Source: Phytobacter ursingii
GTDB taxonomy: Bacteria > Pseudomonadota > Gammaproteobacteria > Enterobacterales > Enterobacteriaceae
Assembly (NCBI GenBank): GCA_901456055.1
Contig: CABDWT010000016.1
Coordinates: 434,001-498,000 of the forward strand
Length of the DNA stretch: 64,000 nt
Direction: 5' to 3'
The notes under the pieces were generated by a model. It was given only the letters and a program-made list of their open reading frames with translations, was not told the origin of the DNA and searched no databases. A program made the position numbers and the translations under genes. Numbering within the stretch: position 1 is the stretch's first letter; each line of letters opens with the position of its first letter. This document shows, in pieces, positions 40,712 through 50,335 of this stretch.

Positions 40712-41854
40712 TTAGGCATTAGCACCCTGCGGAATATAATCCTCAGATTGCAGGAAATGGTCGATCAATTGCACAATAGTTTGGCCAGAAAGACCTTTCA
40801 TACAGGCGTATGTTTTGCCGTCAGGACACCACTCATCGAATTCGCTACCTGTGATCGCACCTGGAGAAGGATCAACAAATCGTCCACATGCGCCATAAGT
40901 TGGGCAACCAACGTCTATCCCCAACGCATTCCACCCCTGTTCGCCGTTTCTGAATGGCAGTCGGTTCAAAGCAGCAATTTGGGAATAGATGGACACTATA
41001 CTGATTGATGTTATCCCGGCCAGCGCAACCGGACCTGAATCGCAAGCGATCAACAGCGCACATTGCTGCATAAGGTAGACACTCTCGAGAATCGAAAAGC
41101 TATTCACTGCGGAGATGACCTCAGGATTGGTAATCGTGATCATATCGCGTTTTCGGGTGTTCTTCTTGGTATGTCCAATAAGAACTACCTGCCACCCCAA
41201 TGCTACCATGTGATCAGCGACAGCATTCCAACCTTCTTCGGTCCAGGTACGATTTGGGGAACCAGCAATAGCATGGAGTAGCACCGTTTTTCCTTTGACA
41301 AGGTGGTGTTCCTGAATAAACGCATCAACGCGTGTCTTATCAAGCTTACTCAGGTCAAGTTGAGGCTGTAAATCATTTTGATTCCAGTTGTAGTTAAACT
41401 CATCCAAAAAAGCCAGAGACATATGTTTGGGGGCAATAATCTGTTCCCATCGATCGAAAATGTGAATTTTATTCAGATCAGCGACAGCTTCAATTAACCT
41501 GCTTTTTGTGTCACTAATGAAATTAAGTGGCCAATAGCAATCAACGGCGGGACAAGCATCGATCAGATCTTCAAATAATTGATTGGCAATAAGAATGAAT
41601 TTTTCTGACGCTGGCCTCTGTTTTCTGAGGGCAGTTAATGCCCCTAATGCAAAAACAACATCCCCCATTGACGCTGCGCAGCGGAAGATGCGCACATTGT
41701 TCGGAGATAAAAGACCATCGTTGTCGATTAAAGTAATATTTTTGTTGTTAGCGTAAGAAGCAAATTTTGCTGTTAGTTGTTCCTGAGAAATTGCATTTGG
41801 GGTAATAAAGTTATGATCACCTCGTGCCCGGTCATTAGGAATGTTTCGGTGCAC
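40712..41854 (-). CDS. GT9-like glycosyltransferase with four C-terminal cysteines
   Basis: Probable ADP-heptose-type (GT9) glycosyltransferase of 380 residues. The N-terminal part holds ASMGDVVFALGALTALRK, the acceptor-side loop of this family; the donor-side domain holds LLHAIAGSPNRTWTEEGW and LIACDSGPVALAG. Unusual is the tail with Cys317, Cys323, Cys343 and Cys351 (GCPTYGACG, DEWCPDGKTYACMKGL), reminiscent of the cysteine metal motif in protein O-heptosyltransferases of the TibC/AAH group. The start is GTG 41854 with AGG 6 bases upstream, 82 bases inside the preceding gene; no in-frame ATG exists nearby. AT-richer than the flanking ast and spy genes. Confidence 0.75.
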   Translation of the reverse strand: MHRNIPNDRARGDHNFITPNAISQEQLTAKFASYANNKNITLIDNDGLLSPNNVRIFRCAASMGDVVFALGALTALRKQRPASEKFILIANQLFEDLIDACPAVDCYWPLNFISDTKSRLIEAVADLNKIHIFDRWEQIIAPKHMSLAFLDEFNYNWNQNDLQPQLDLSKLDKTRVDAFIQEHHLVKGKTVLLHAIAGSPNRTWTEEGWNAVADHMVALGWQVVLIGHTKKNTRKRDMITITNPEVISAVNSFSILESVYLMQQCALLIACDSGPVALAGITSISIVSIYSQIAALNRLPFRNGEQGWNALGIDVGCPTYGACGRFVDPSPGAITGSEFDEWCPDGKTYACMKGLSGQTIVQLIDHFLQSEDYIPQGANA

Positions 41855-42864
41855 ATCTCGCCTGCTATGTAATGGGGAAGGACATTCGCTCTCTTAAGAA
41901 AATATAGAGGAATAGAGTTGGGAAGGTGTAAAATTTGGAAACCACAATAAGAGGAAGCTGTTTTTCTGCCTCCCCAAACCATTATTTTATCAATATGTTG
42001 GTAAGCCGAATTGGCTTTCAATTCATTAATAATATTTTCTATATTAGCTTGGTAGTCATAGGCCGAATAATCATTTCTGAAAACGACCAGCAATGTACTA
42101 TGATTGACAAATTCTCGTGCCAGCTCAACTTCCGGAAAGGTAAACAAAAGACTTTGTGGGATTGGATCTTCCGGTAGCGGGGAAATATGAAGCTTAGTTT
42201 CGGAAAAAGTTGTCCCATCAATTGAGTAGTAAATTGTGTCAAAAAGATGGCTAAAGCTGTAAGTCGCAACCGAGTTCCAGCCGTTAGTAGAAATCAGGTT
42301 AGTATTCAGTGTATAAATTTTATCATAAATACTATGTGCATAAACACTGAGTGTATTTTCTCTTTTATCCGCCGGGAGCGCTAGTAACGTTTCACGAGTG
42401 ATAATAGAAAGTGGATCATCTTCATAGATTCTTAAGTGGACTTTATCGCAAGAATACTTCACTTTGGTGAGGAGTGTACAAATATCCTGACCATGACCAG
42501 CGCCAAAGTGAATGTATATAGATGGTTGCATCGTCCGCAGTATACTTTTTAGGATGTCAAACATTACGTCTGAAATATTATTGTAGCTGACATTTATAAT
42601 CGTGACGTTGCTTTTTTCTTTAAATTCATCCTTGTAATCTAAAGCTTGTCTTAATATAAATACATGCTCGTCAGTATTTTTGATCTTTTCCGAAATTTCG
42701 CTTGCTTGCATACTAAAAGCTGATGGGCTGGTTTCGATATAAAAATGGAAAATCATTCTTTCACTTCCTCTAATGTGCCATCCATGACAACAAGTGGTTT
42801 CCATCAGTCTTGTCAAATTTGAATCGTAACATTCGTAGAGTGCTATTAACTGGAGATTAGACAT
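41773..42864 (-). CDS. Unknown protein, possible GT-B (GT80-like) glycosyltransferase
   Basis: I do not firmly recognise this gene. 363 residues from ATG 42864 (MSNLQLIALYECYDSNL); an upstream TTG at 42918 would add 18 residues, and neither start has a good ribosome site. Features by eye: IHFGAGHGQDI near 125, LRIYEDD near 148, FSHLFDTIYY near 208, and a C-terminal HLPNSIPLYFLKRANVLPHYIAGE. The last three resemble, in order, the YDDGS, LFPTxYH and PxxIPxExL...LP..xGG segments of bacterial GT80/GT52 sialyltransferases. That likeness is weak and unverified. Markedly AT-rich, transcribed with and overlapping the GT9-like gene. Confidence 0.6.
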   Translation of the reverse strand: MSNLQLIALYECYDSNLTRLMETTCCHGWHIRGSERMIFHFYIETSPSAFSMQASEISEKIKNTDEHVFILRQALDYKDEFKEKSNVTIINVSYNNISDVMFDILKSILRTMQPSIYIHFGAGHGQDICTLLTKVKYSCDKVHLRIYEDDPLSIITRETLLALPADKRENTLSVYAHSIYDKIYTLNTNLISTNGWNSVATYSFSHLFDTIYYSIDGTTFSETKLHISPLPEDPIPQSLLFTFPEVELAREFVNHSTLLVVFRNDYSAYDYQANIENIINELKANSAYQHIDKIMVWGGRKTASSYCGFQILHLPNSIPLYFLKRANVLPHYIAGEMCTETFLMTGHEVIITLLPQMQFLRNN

Positions 42865-42968
42865 GCTTTTTTCGTCATGTTCGACCCATTGCGCACTGCT
42901 CCTGGGTTTAAAATCCAATAAAGTATCACACTAAAACTCATGGTAAATCAATAGAAACAGAGGGCATG

Positions 42969-43739
42969 ATGGCTATTCCTTTTACGATTTCGATTCCCAC
43001 AGTACATGGTCAAATGCTGGTTAACCGCTATGACGTCAACCAAACCAATTCGTTGATTAAAACCTGTGGCGGACCTGATATTCTGCAGATCGATATTGCG
43101 CAACACATTTGCAATCTTGCTCCTGAACAGAGTGTTATGCTAGATATCGGTTCTAACTTTGGCTCATATGCATTAAGTTGTGCCTCTTTTCTGCAAGGTA
43201 AGGGGGGGGTAGTGCATGCCTTTGAAGCGCAACGTATCATTTCCTATATGCTGTGTGGATCCGCAGTACTTAATGGCTATCAAAACCTGTTTGTACATCA
43301 TGCCTGCGTCGGTAACGACAACACTCCGATTCCAATTCCTCGCTTTGATTACACTAAAGAAATGAACTTCGGTAGCATCGAGTTCGGTAACAGCCAGAAA
43401 GAAAAATTGCAACAGCAACGTGGTATTTCGAATGAATTCGTTAAACAAGTTCGTATTGACGATTTTAATTTTGAAAATGTGTGTTTTGTAAAAATCGATG
43501 TTGAAGGCATGGAAAATAAAGTACTTGATGGCGCAGTTGAGACATTCCGCAAATCGATGCCGGTGATTCAAATTGAAATTTTGAAATCTGACATCAAAGA
43601 AATTTATGAAAAAGTTAAATTTATTTCAGAAGAGTACATTATTTGTCGTTATGGTCAGTATGACATCCTGTGTCTGAGTAATGAAAAGATTGCTGCTTAT
43701 GGCATGGATAGCAATAATCTTGAAGTTATCCATTTATAA
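42969..43739 (+). CDS. FkbM family methyltransferase
   Basis: SAM-dependent O-methyltransferase of the FkbM type, 256 residues from ATG 42969 (MAIPFTISIP); a second ATG at 42966 directly precedes it and GAGGG is better spaced for the later one. SAM site VMLDIGSNFGSYALSC, acidic motif VHAFEAQR, and the FkbM hallmark VRIDDFNF...FVKIDVEGMENKVLDGA are present. It is divergent from the glycosyltransferase-like pair with a 104-base gap. FkbM enzymes commonly methylate sugars of surface glycans. AT-rich, likely acquired with its two neighbours. Confidence 0.85.
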   Translation: MAIPFTISIPTVHGQMLVNRYDVNQTNSLIKTCGGPDILQIDIAQHICNLAPEQSVMLDIGSNFGSYALSCASFLQGKGGVVHAFEAQRIISYMLCGSAVLNGYQNLFVHHACVGNDNTPIPIPRFDYTKEMNFGSIEFGNSQKEKLQQQRGISNEFVKQVRIDDFNFENVCFVKIDVEGMENKVLDGAVETFRKSMPVIQIEILKSDIKEIYEKVKFISEEYIICRYGQYDILCLSNEKIAAYGMDSNNLEVIHL

Positions 43740-44177
43740 TCAGGTTGAGTTTTAATTCCCTCGTTATAAAGTGATGCTGTTAAAATCGCATTCTTTTGCT
43801 GAATAATGGAGTAGTTTCCATACCAGTAAAAGAGTGCATTTTTTATCTCATGTCAATCCCTTTATGCGCACTTTTTATCCTTCTCAGGTTTGTAAACTAA
43901 GTATATAGCGAATTACAGATTATTCTTGTTGCATTGGCTTGTTATTATTCTTACGCCTTATATAATCTCCATTATTACTTCTGAAACTGCCTGCCATTAT
44001 ATTTCGCTTGCCTCTCTCCACCGTTTATTCATATTTTCTCCACAATTGCTGTAAAAATGTTTTTTACACTTTCATTGTTTTACTGATGCTCTGATTTATT
44101 GACGAAGAAAAGGCTAAAGTGAATATCGTCAACACGGCATACGCCGCAAGAAAACATGAATAGTAAGGAACTATATT
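43740..44177. other. AT-rich gap before spy
   Basis: A 438-base non-coding region, strongly AT-rich in its first 250 bases, which probably is the right-hand edge of the acquired island. The right part carries the spy promoter region with a BaeR-type box (44033-44050) followed by a near-palindrome TGTAAAAATGTTTTTTACA (44050-44068). Confidence 0.6.
44033..44050 (+). promoter_or_regulatory. BaeR box of spy
   Basis: ATTTTCTCCACAATTGCT fits the BaeR consensus TTTTTCTCCATNATTGGC in most positions and lies about 130 bases before the spy ATG. BaeSR and CpxAR control of spy is established in E. coli. The next palindrome contains GTAAA, the CpxR half-site. Confidence 0.7.
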
Positions 44178-44651
44178 ATGCGTAAACTCACCGCTCTGTT
44201 TGTTGCCTCTACCCTGGCTCTTGGCGCTGCTAACCTGGCGCATGCTGCCGATACCACCACTGCTACACCGGCTGAAGGCGGCCCGCTAATGCACCATAAA
44301 GGCCCGCGTGGTCCTCATCATGACATGATGTTCAAAGGCCTGAACCTGACGGATGCGCAGAAACAGCAGATCCGGGATATCAGGAAAGGCGAGTATGAAC
44401 AAATGCAGCAAGAACGCCGCGATATGCACAGCATTATTGCCAGCGACACCTTCGATAAAGCGAAAGCTGAAGCGCAAATCGCCAAAATGGACGAGCAGCG
44501 TAAAGCACATATGCTGGCGCATCTGGAAACGCAGAACAAAATTTACAATGTTCTGACGCCGGAACAGAAAAAACAATTTAATGCCAATTTTGAGAAGCGT
44601 CTGACAGAACGTCCGGCGCCAGAAGGTAAAATGCCTCAACCTGCTGAATAA
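44178..44651 (+). CDS. spy: Periplasmic chaperone Spy
   Basis: ATP-independent chaperone induced by envelope stress. 157 residues (E. coli 161): signal peptide residues 1-23 (MRKLTALFVASTLALGAAN, cleavage at AHA-AD), then the all-helical cradle with the two LTxxQ motifs, LTDAQKQQI near 58 and LTPEQKKQF near 130. Histidine/methionine-rich linker MHHKGPRGPHHDMMF. Own promoter and terminator. Confidence 0.96.
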   Translation: MRKLTALFVASTLALGAANLAHAADTTTATPAEGGPLMHHKGPRGPHHDMMFKGLNLTDAQKQQIRDIRKGEYEQMQQERRDMHSIIASDTFDKAKAEAQIAKMDEQRKAHMLAHLETQNKIYNVLTPEQKKQFNANFEKRLTERPAPEGKMPQPAE

Positions 44652-44961
44652 TTGATTCAGCAACCCCTATCAAGACCGCCGGTCTTGCTCATAGCACGTG
44701 TTTACGTTGTGGGCAGGACGGGCGGTTTTTCTTTCCTGCCCCCTTGTCTGCCGCCTGTATCACGGTATCCTCAACCTGCTCGTTTTTGACAGAAAATTAC
44801 CGTGTATCATTACGTTAATTTTTTTACATGCTGGCAATAGCATTGCTAAGGCATCCTGCTTTGCTGCCGATAATCTTTTAATGGCAGGATGGATGATAAT
44901 GACACGCTGCCTTTAGAAGCAGCGGCGCGGCGTTCTCTGGCTGCGCCATTCAGGAGTGATG
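44652..44961. other. Gap between spy and ves
   Basis: 310 bases. It contains the spy terminator and a distant inverted repeat CATCCTGC (44852-44859) / GCAGGATG (44884-44891). A 72-codon frame at 44698-44916 overlaps the terminator and has no ribosome site; I do not count it as a gene. Confidence 0.5.
44675..44734 (+). terminator. Terminator of spy
   Basis: ACCGCC (44675-44680) pairs with GGCGGT (44721-44726) followed by TTTTCTTT; a smaller hairpin lies inside. The long loop makes the call moderate. Confidence 0.5.
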
Positions 44962-45519
44962 ATGGAATTCTTTGATATCCGCAAAATGCCGGTAAATCTC
45001 TGGCGTAATGGTGCAGGCGAAACCCGAGAAATTTGCTGTTTTCCGGAGGCGACGCGGGATTTCAGCTGGCGTGCAAGTATCGCGTCGCTGGCCAGTAACG
45101 GCGAGTTTCCGCAATTTCCGGGCGTTGATCGTGTCATTACACTGATTGAAGGTGGCGAAGTTACCCTGGATGGCGGCCATGAATTCTGTCATACGCTGAA
45201 AAAATTCCAGCCTTTTACCTTTGCCGGAGAACAGGCGGTAAAAGTACAACTTCATGACGGGCAAATGTCGATGGATTTCAACATCATGACTCGCCGCGAC
45301 CGCTGCCGTGCCAAAGTGCGTATTGCAGACCGGACTTTTACGACCTTTGGTACTCGGGGTGGCGTGATCTTCGTGCTGAGTGGCGCATGGCAACTTGGCG
45401 ATAAGCTGCTTACCGCCGATCAGGGCGCTTCCTGGAGTGAAGGTCGCCAGACATTGCGCTTGCTCAAATCAGAAGGCCAGCTGCTTTTTAGTGAAATTAC
45501 CTGGCTTCCCGGTCACTGA
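44962..45519 (+). CDS. ves: HutD-family protein Ves
   Basis: Cold- and stress-inducible cupin-like protein of unknown biochemical role, 185 residues from ATG 44962 ([12 protein letters not shown]), AGGAG upstream (E. coli 191). It shares with HutD the blocks [37 protein letters not shown] and [12 protein letters not shown]. It therefore is a paralogue of the hutD gene at 23856. The 3' end overlaps convergent cho by 7 bases. Confidence 0.94.
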   Translation: MEFFDIRKMPVNLWRNGAGETREICCFPEATRDFSWRASIASLASNGEFPQFPGVDRVITLIEGGEVTLDGGHEFCHTLKKFQPFTFAGEQAVKVQLHDGQMSMDFNIMTRRDRCRAKVRIADRTFTTFGTRGGVIFVLSGAWQLGDKLLTADQGASWSEGRQTLRLLKSEGQLLFSEITWLPGH

Positions 45520-46379
45520 GGGAATTCGCTAATCAGATACTCTCCGGACAGCAATGGTTTGCAGAGTATTTTATAGCCATCATGATCAAACCCTGCGGGC
45601 GTGCGGAGCAATTCTGCCGCCTCATCTGGATGGTTGACGGCCCCAAGCCACAGCCAGTTGTGGATGATATGGTATTGCGTCATCGTTTCTCCCACTTCCT
45701 GCAAGCTAATCGGCCCATTCCAGGGCCAGCACACCAGGCGCATGCGTTTCATTGCCGCCAGAAAACGACCATCATGTTCGGCTACTGTTTCTTTACCGCA
45801 ACACGCGCCCGCACACCGGCGTAACGCCGAACGGAAACAGCCGCGACCACGGGTTAATGACTCCAGACCAAGCAGACCATAACAGAGCTTTTCGTCATCG
45901 GCGATGGACTGCAATGCTTGTAGGGCGGCGCGACGGTTGGCAAACAGGCCGTACAAGCCGCTTTCTGAGGAAAAATCCACTTCGCGGGCGTATACCACCT
46001 GTGGTTTATCGCCTTTGATTGATAACGAACAAAGCTGACGGTTACGACGCAAGCGTTTATTAAAAAGCGGTTGTTGCTCTTTTATCAGACGCGCCTCAAG
46101 CAACAGGGCGCCGAGTTCGCCTGCGGTACATATCCAGGTGATTCGCCGGGACTGACGAAGCATCGCGGCCTCGTCAGGGGTGCGCAAATGGGAAAGAACC
46201 CGGCTGCGGATATTCACGCTTTTACCGATATACAGCGGCATCGCGTCGCTTTCGCCATGGAAAAAATAGACGCCTGGCTGCTTTGGCAGTGCTTCAAGCC
46301 ATGGACGTAAATGCTCGGGATATTCATAAATAGCCGCCGCTTCAAACTCAAGACGCGGGGCGGATTGACGCCTGTTCAC
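45513..46379 (-). CDS. cho: Excinuclease Cho (UvrC homologue)
   Basis: SOS-induced endonuclease making the 3' incision in nucleotide excision repair when UvrC cannot. 288 residues (E. coli 295). N-terminal GIY-YIG nuclease (PGVYFFHG...[17 protein letters not shown], residues about 32-62) and a cysteine-containing segment [10 protein letters not shown] near 195, as in E. coli Cho. LexA box at 46393. Confidence 0.95.
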   Translation of the reverse strand: MNRRQSAPRLEFEAAAIYEYPEHLRPWLEALPKQPGVYFFHGESDAMPLYIGKSVNIRSRVLSHLRTPDEAAMLRQSRRITWICTAGELGALLLEARLIKEQQPLFNKRLRRNRQLCSLSIKGDKPQVVYAREVDFSSESGLYGLFANRRAALQALQSIADDEKLCYGLLGLESLTRGRGCFRSALRRCAGACCGKETVAEHDGRFLAAMKRMRLVCWPWNGPISLQEVGETMTQYHIIHNWLWLGAVNHPDEAAELLRTPAGFDHDGYKILCKPLLSGEYLISEFPQ

Positions 46380-46392
46380 TGCGGACTCCTGA

Positions 46393-46412
46393 TACTGTCT
46401 GGATATCCAGTG
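46393..46412. promoter_or_regulatory. LexA box of cho
   Basis: TACTGTCTGGATATCCAGTG fits TACTGTATATATATACAGTA at the two CTG/CAG ends with one mismatch in the right half (CCAG for ACAG). It stands 14 bases before the cho start; cho is a known LexA target. Confidence 0.7.
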
Positions 46413-46431
46413 TAACAGGCTGTGGCGGGTG

Positions 46432-46455
46432 AAAAAAGAGGCGGCTTGCGCCGCC
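46432..46455 (-). terminator. Terminator of nadE
   Basis: On the minus strand GGCGGC / GCCGCC stem with 4-base loop, followed by TCTTTTTT. Confidence 0.88.
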
Positions 46456-46463
46456 CCTGGGAT

Positions 46464-47294
46464 TTATTGCTTTTTCCAGAAATCGTCGAAAACGGTAATC
46501 GGCGGGCGACGTTTATGCTCCGTCTTCAGATACCAGCCTTCGATAATCTGCGCAGTACCGGCGTCCAGCGTTTTTCCTTCCAGATAATCATCAATGTTTT
46601 CGTAGGTCACGCCGAGTGCCGCCTCATCGGGCAGAGAAGGGCGATCGTCTTCCAGATCAGCGGTGGGCGCTTTCTTGTACAAGTGCTCCGGGCAACCCAG
46701 GGAAGCCAGTAGCTGTTTACCCTGGCGCTTGTTGAGGCGGAAAATCGGGTTGATATCGGTACCGCCATCACCGTATTTGGTGAAGAAGCCCGTCACGGCT
46801 TCTGCCGCATGGTCAGTACCTACCACCACGCCTTTCGTCATCCCGGCAATGCTGTACTGGGCTTTCATACGCTCACGGGCCTTTTCATTGCCACGTATAA
46901 AGTCGCTCAGCTCGATTCCTGCTTCGCGCAGCGCCTGTTCACTGGCCAGTACGGCTCCCTTGATATTAACGGTTAGCACACGATCCGGTTTAATAAACTC
47001 AATGGCATCCTGGCAATCCTTTTCGTCTGCCTGTACGCCGTAGGGCAAACGTACCGCGATAAACTGGTAACTGGCATCCCCACTCTCCTGACGCAGCTCG
47101 GAGATGGCGGTCTGGCAAAGCTTACCGGCCAGGGTTGAATCCTGGCCGCCGCTTATCCCCAGAATCAGCGAGCGTAAAAAAGGATAGGTTTGCAGATAGG
47201 ATTTAAGAAAATCTACGCTACGGCGAATTTCTTCTTCGGCATTGATAGTCGGCTTGACGCCCAGCGCCTGAATAATTTCTTGTTGCAGAGTCAT
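46464..47294 (-). CDS. nadE: Ammonia-dependent NAD synthetase NadE
   Basis: Amidates deamido-NAD with ammonia and ATP, the last step of NAD synthesis. 276 residues (E. coli 275). N-type ATP pyrophosphatase motif [14 protein letters not shown] near residue 45; [20 protein letters not shown] and [10 protein letters not shown] are conserved substrate loops. No glutaminase domain, so the ammonia-dependent form. Confidence 0.97.
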   Translation of the reverse strand: MTLQQEIIQALGVKPTINAEEEIRRSVDFLKSYLQTYPFLRSLILGISGGQDSTLAGKLCQTAISELRQESGDASYQFIAVRLPYGVQADEKDCQDAIEFIKPDRVLTVNIKGAVLASEQALREAGIELSDFIRGNEKARERMKAQYSIAGMTKGVVVGTDHAAEAVTGFFTKYGDGGTDINPIFRLNKRQGKQLLASLGCPEHLYKKAPTADLEDDRPSLPDEAALGVTYENIDDYLEGKTLDAGTAQIIEGWYLKTEHKRRPPITVFDDFWKKQ

Positions 47295-47547
47295 TTAACC
47301 CCTCCGTCATGTGGCCTGCTATGCAGGTAGCAAATAGGTGATGAAGCCAAATTAACCCTTTGACGGTAAAACGACAAGGATCACGCATTTGAGTGTCGTA
47401 AAATACGCCGTTTTTGCAGGCATGCGTAGTTTTATTAGAATTTTCCGAAAGTTATGCCAGTCATTCTGTATAGTTGAAAAATGCAATTTTATATTCCAGG
47501 CTTAGATAACACGCTGATACACAAGCGGATAAACAAGAGGATGGAAT

Positions 47548-47889
47548 ATGAACAAGAACATCGCAGGAATTCTGGGTGCAGCGGCGGTACTGACTATGCT
47601 GGCAGGGTGTACGGCTTATGATCGCGCTAAAGATCAGGTGAGCCAGCCAGTGGTCAAAGATGTGAAAAAAGGGATGACGCGCCAGCAGGTTATGCAGGTT
47701 GCCGGTCGTCCTTCTTCAGAAGTGACCATGATCCACGCGCGTGGTACGTGCCAGACCTATATCCTGGGTCAACGTAATGGTAAAACTGAAACCTATTTCG
47801 TCGCGCTGGATGAAACGGGTCACGTGATGAACTCAGGCTACCAGACCTGTGCTGAGTATGACACCGACCCGCAAGCGCCTAAACAGTAA
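47548..47889 (+). CDS. osmE: Osmotically inducible lipoprotein OsmE
   Basis: Small outer-membrane lipoprotein of the SmpA/OmlA fold. 113 residues (E. coli 112). Lipobox LAGC with the lipidated Cys21 after a signal peptide; the mature part contains [15 protein letters not shown], typical of BamE-like folds. In E. coli it is sigma-S and osmotically induced. Strong terminator behind it. Confidence 0.96.
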   Translation: MNKNIAGILGAAAVLTMLAGCTAYDRAKDQVSQPVVKDVKKGMTRQQVMQVAGRPSSEVTMIHARGTCQTYILGQRNGKTETYFVALDETGHVMNSGYQTCAEYDTDPQAPKQ

Positions 47890-47920
47890 CCTTTAAATCT
47901 CTTTGCCTGAGCAGAAGTCA

Positions 47921-47945
47921 ACCGGCCTGAGGGCCGGTTTTTTTA
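47921..47945 (+). terminator. Terminator of osmE
   Basis: ACCGGCC / GGCCGGT stem with TGAG loop followed by a T-run. Confidence 0.92.
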
Positions 47946-47986
47946 CGTCAGGATCTTTTTTAACGAAGCGAATTATTTGACCGGAA

Positions 47987-48002
47987 TGTGAAGGGAATCA
48001 TG
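47987..48002 (+). promoter_or_regulatory. Probable CRP site of the chb operon
   Basis: TGTGAAGGGAATCATG: perfect left half TGTGA and 3 of 5 in the right half at the right spacing, about 160 bases before chbB. chb is CRP-, NagC- and ChbR-controlled in E. coli; I could not place NagC boxes with confidence. Confidence 0.6.
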
Positions 48003-48163
48003 ATGCCTGGTCAATGAGAGACAATTTTGGTTTGTCGTGAATTATCCCCTTGTAGCGCACCAACGTATACTCAATGCAACATCAAAAACAGATAACACGG
48101 CGTCTCGCCATACGACGTAATCACGCATTCCTGCGATGATAAACGCCGCTCAAGGGAGGTTTT

Positions 48164-48481
48164 ATGGATAAGAAGGTCATCTATTTGTTCTGCTCAGCGG
48201 GCATGTCTACCTCGTTGCTGGTGTCGAAAATGCGTGCGCAGGCAGAAAAATATAATGTGCCGGTGATGATTGATGCCTTTCCGGAAACGCTGGCAGCAGA
48301 GAAAGGTCCACAGGCTGATGTTGTTCTGTTAGGTCCGCAAATTGCGTATATGCTGCCAGAAATCCAGCGTATTTTACCCGATAAGCCAGTAGAAGTTATT
48401 GATTCATTGCTCTATGGCAAAATCGATGGTTTAGCTGTTCTTAAAAGTGCCATTGCTGCCATTAAAAAAGCAGCGCTTTAA
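48164..48481 (+). CDS. chbB: Chitobiose PTS enzyme IIB
   Basis: Phosphoryl carrier of the N,N'-diacetylchitobiose phosphotransferase system (lactose/cellobiose family), 105 residues (E. coli 106). Phosphorylated Cys10 in [13 protein letters not shown]. First gene of chbBCARFG; GGGAGG lies just before the ATG. Confidence 0.97.
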   Translation: MDKKVIYLFCSAGMSTSLLVSKMRAQAEKYNVPVMIDAFPETLAAEKGPQADVVLLGPQIAYMLPEIQRILPDKPVEVIDSLLYGKIDGLAVLKSAIAAIKKAAL

Positions 48482-48560
48482 TTTTTTATTTTTCCCGTCA
48501 AAGAGTAATTTCACACATTCATGCCGCAATTAACGTTGCGGCACTTAGGGGCTTATTTGT

Positions 48561-49919
48561 ATGAGTAAAGCGATCAATTATCTGGAAAAGATGCTGCTAC
48601 CGTTCGCGGTAAAAATAGGCAAGCAACCGCATGTCAACGCGATTAAAAATGGATTTATTAAATTAATGCCATTAACGCTCGCTGGGGCCATGTTTGTTTT
48701 AATAAATAACGTCTTTCTGAGTTTTGGCGAAGGATCTTTTTTCTACTCCCTTGGCATTCGACTGGATGCGTCAACAATTGATTCCCTGAATGGCCTTAAA
48801 GCCATCGGCGGTAATGTCTATAACGGTACGTTGGGCATTATGTCGCTGATGGCGCCTTTTTTTATTGGTATGGCGCTGGCGGAGGAACGCAAAGTTGATC
48901 CCCTCGCGGCGGGATTGTTGTCCGTGGCGGCGTTTATGACGGTAACCCCGTATAGCGTGGGGGAGGCTTATGCGGTAGATGCCAACTGGCTCGGCGGTTC
49001 GAACATTATTTCTGGTATGTTGATTGGGCTTGTGGTCGCGGAAATGTTCACGTTCGTTGTTCGGCGTAACTGGGTAATCAAATTGCCCGATAGCGTGCCC
49101 GCCTCGGTTTCGCGTTCCTTTTCGGCACTGATTCCGGGTTTTGTGATCCTCTCCATCATGGGGATTATCGCCTGGGGGCTGGCCGGCGCCGGAACAACCT
49201 TTCACCAGATCATTATGGATTCCATCTCTAAGCCGCTGGCGGCAATGGGCGGTGTTGTGGGCTGGGCGTATGTCATTTTTACCTCGCTGCTGTGGTTCTT
49301 TGGTGTCCATGGCTCTCTGGCTCTGGCCGCGCTGGACAGCGGGATTATGACGCCGTGGGCGCTGGAAAACGTGGCGCTTTATACCGAGTACGGCTCCGTT
49401 GATGCGGCGCTGGCAGCGGGGAAAACCTTCCATGCATGGGCGAAACCGGTTCTCGATTCCTACATCTTCCTGGGCGGTACCGGGGCGACGCTGGGGCTAA
49501 TTATCGCCATCTTTATTGCGTCTCGTCGTGCCGATCACCGTCAGGTGGCGAAGCTGGCGTTGCCTTCCGGCATTTTCCAGATTAATGAACCCATGATGTT
49601 CGGCCTGCCGATTATCATGAACCCGGTGATGTTCATTCCGTTTATCCTGGTGCAACCGTTACTGGCTGCCATCACCATGACGGCGTACTACATGGGGATC
49701 ATTCCTCCTGTCACCAATATCGCACCCTGGACTATGCCCACAGGGCTGGGGGCATTCTTTAATACCAATGGCAGTATTGCAGCCCTGTTGTTGGCGTTGT
49801 TCAACCTCGGCGTGGCGACGCTGCTCTATCTGCCGTTCGTCGTGATATCGAATAAAGCACAGAACACTATCGAAGCCGAAGAGAGCGAGGAAGATATCGC
49901 TGAGGCGCTGAAATTTTAA
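48561..49919 (+). CDS. chbC: Chitobiose PTS enzyme IIC
   Basis: Membrane channel of the chitobiose PTS, 452 residues as in E. coli, with about ten hydrophobic segments. The substrate-binding region contains [14 protein letters not shown] and the conserved [15 protein letters not shown]. The ending is acidic ([10 protein letters not shown]). A GC-rich hairpin stands between it and chbA. Confidence 0.97.
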   Translation: MSKAINYLEKMLLPFAVKIGKQPHVNAIKNGFIKLMPLTLAGAMFVLINNVFLSFGEGSFFYSLGIRLDASTIDSLNGLKAIGGNVYNGTLGIMSLMAPFFIGMALAEERKVDPLAAGLLSVAAFMTVTPYSVGEAYAVDANWLGGSNIISGMLIGLVVAEMFTFVVRRNWVIKLPDSVPASVSRSFSALIPGFVILSIMGIIAWGLAGAGTTFHQIIMDSISKPLAAMGGVVGWAYVIFTSLLWFFGVHGSLALAALDSGIMTPWALENVALYTEYGSVDAALAAGKTFHAWAKPVLDSYIFLGGTGATLGLIIAIFIASRRADHRQVAKLALPSGIFQINEPMMFGLPIIMNPVMFIPFILVQPLLAAITMTAYYMGIIPPVTNIAPWTMPTGLGAFFNTNGSIAALLLALFNLGVATLLYLPFVVISNKAQNTIEAEESEEDIAEALKF

Positions 49920-49927
49920 GGAAAATA

Positions 49928-49952
49928 GCCGCGGCCGGTGTACCGCCGCGGC
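49928..49952. repeat. Intra-operon hairpin between chbC and chbA
   Basis: GCCGCGG / CCGCGGC with an 11-base centre, without a T-run. It probably stabilises or partly segments the chb mRNA and could tune the IIC:IIA ratio. Confidence 0.5.
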
Positions 49953-49970
49953 AACAGAAGAGGAGTCATC

Positions 49971-50315
49971 ATGCTGGATTTAGATAACCTGCCGGAAACC
50001 GCTGCCGCCGTCGATACCCTGGAAGAAGTCGTCATGGGGCTTATTATCAACGCGGGTCAGGCGCGAAGCCTGGCGTACAATGCGTTAAAACAAGCCAAAC
50101 TCGGTGATTTTGAGACGGCAAAAACGCTGATGGAGCAATCCCGTGCTGCCCTGCATGAGGCACACCGCGTACAGACACAGCTCATTGAAAGCGATGAGGG
50201 GCAGGGTAAGATAAAGGTGAGTCTGGTACTGGTTCATGCACAGGATCACCTGATGACAGCCATGCTGGCGCGTGAGCTCATTACCGAGTTGATTGAGCTG
50301 CACGAGAAAATGTGA
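49971..50315 (+). CDS. chbA: Chitobiose PTS enzyme IIA
   Basis: IIA component, 114 residues (E. coli 116) from ATG 49971 ([11 protein letters not shown]), AGGAG upstream. Helical trimer with the phosphorylated His in [11 protein letters not shown] near residue 87. It is followed by chbR with a short gap. Confidence 0.96.
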   Translation: MLDLDNLPETAAAVDTLEEVVMGLIINAGQARSLAYNALKQAKLGDFETAKTLMEQSRAALHEAHRVQTQLIESDEGQGKIKVSLVLVHAQDHLMTAMLARELITELIELHEKM

Positions 50316-50335
50316 CGATAAAGGAGCAACCCACG

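Noticed and set aside
44698-44916. 72-codon frame between spy and ves
   Set aside because: It starts inside the spy terminator and has no ribosome site or recognisable family feature.
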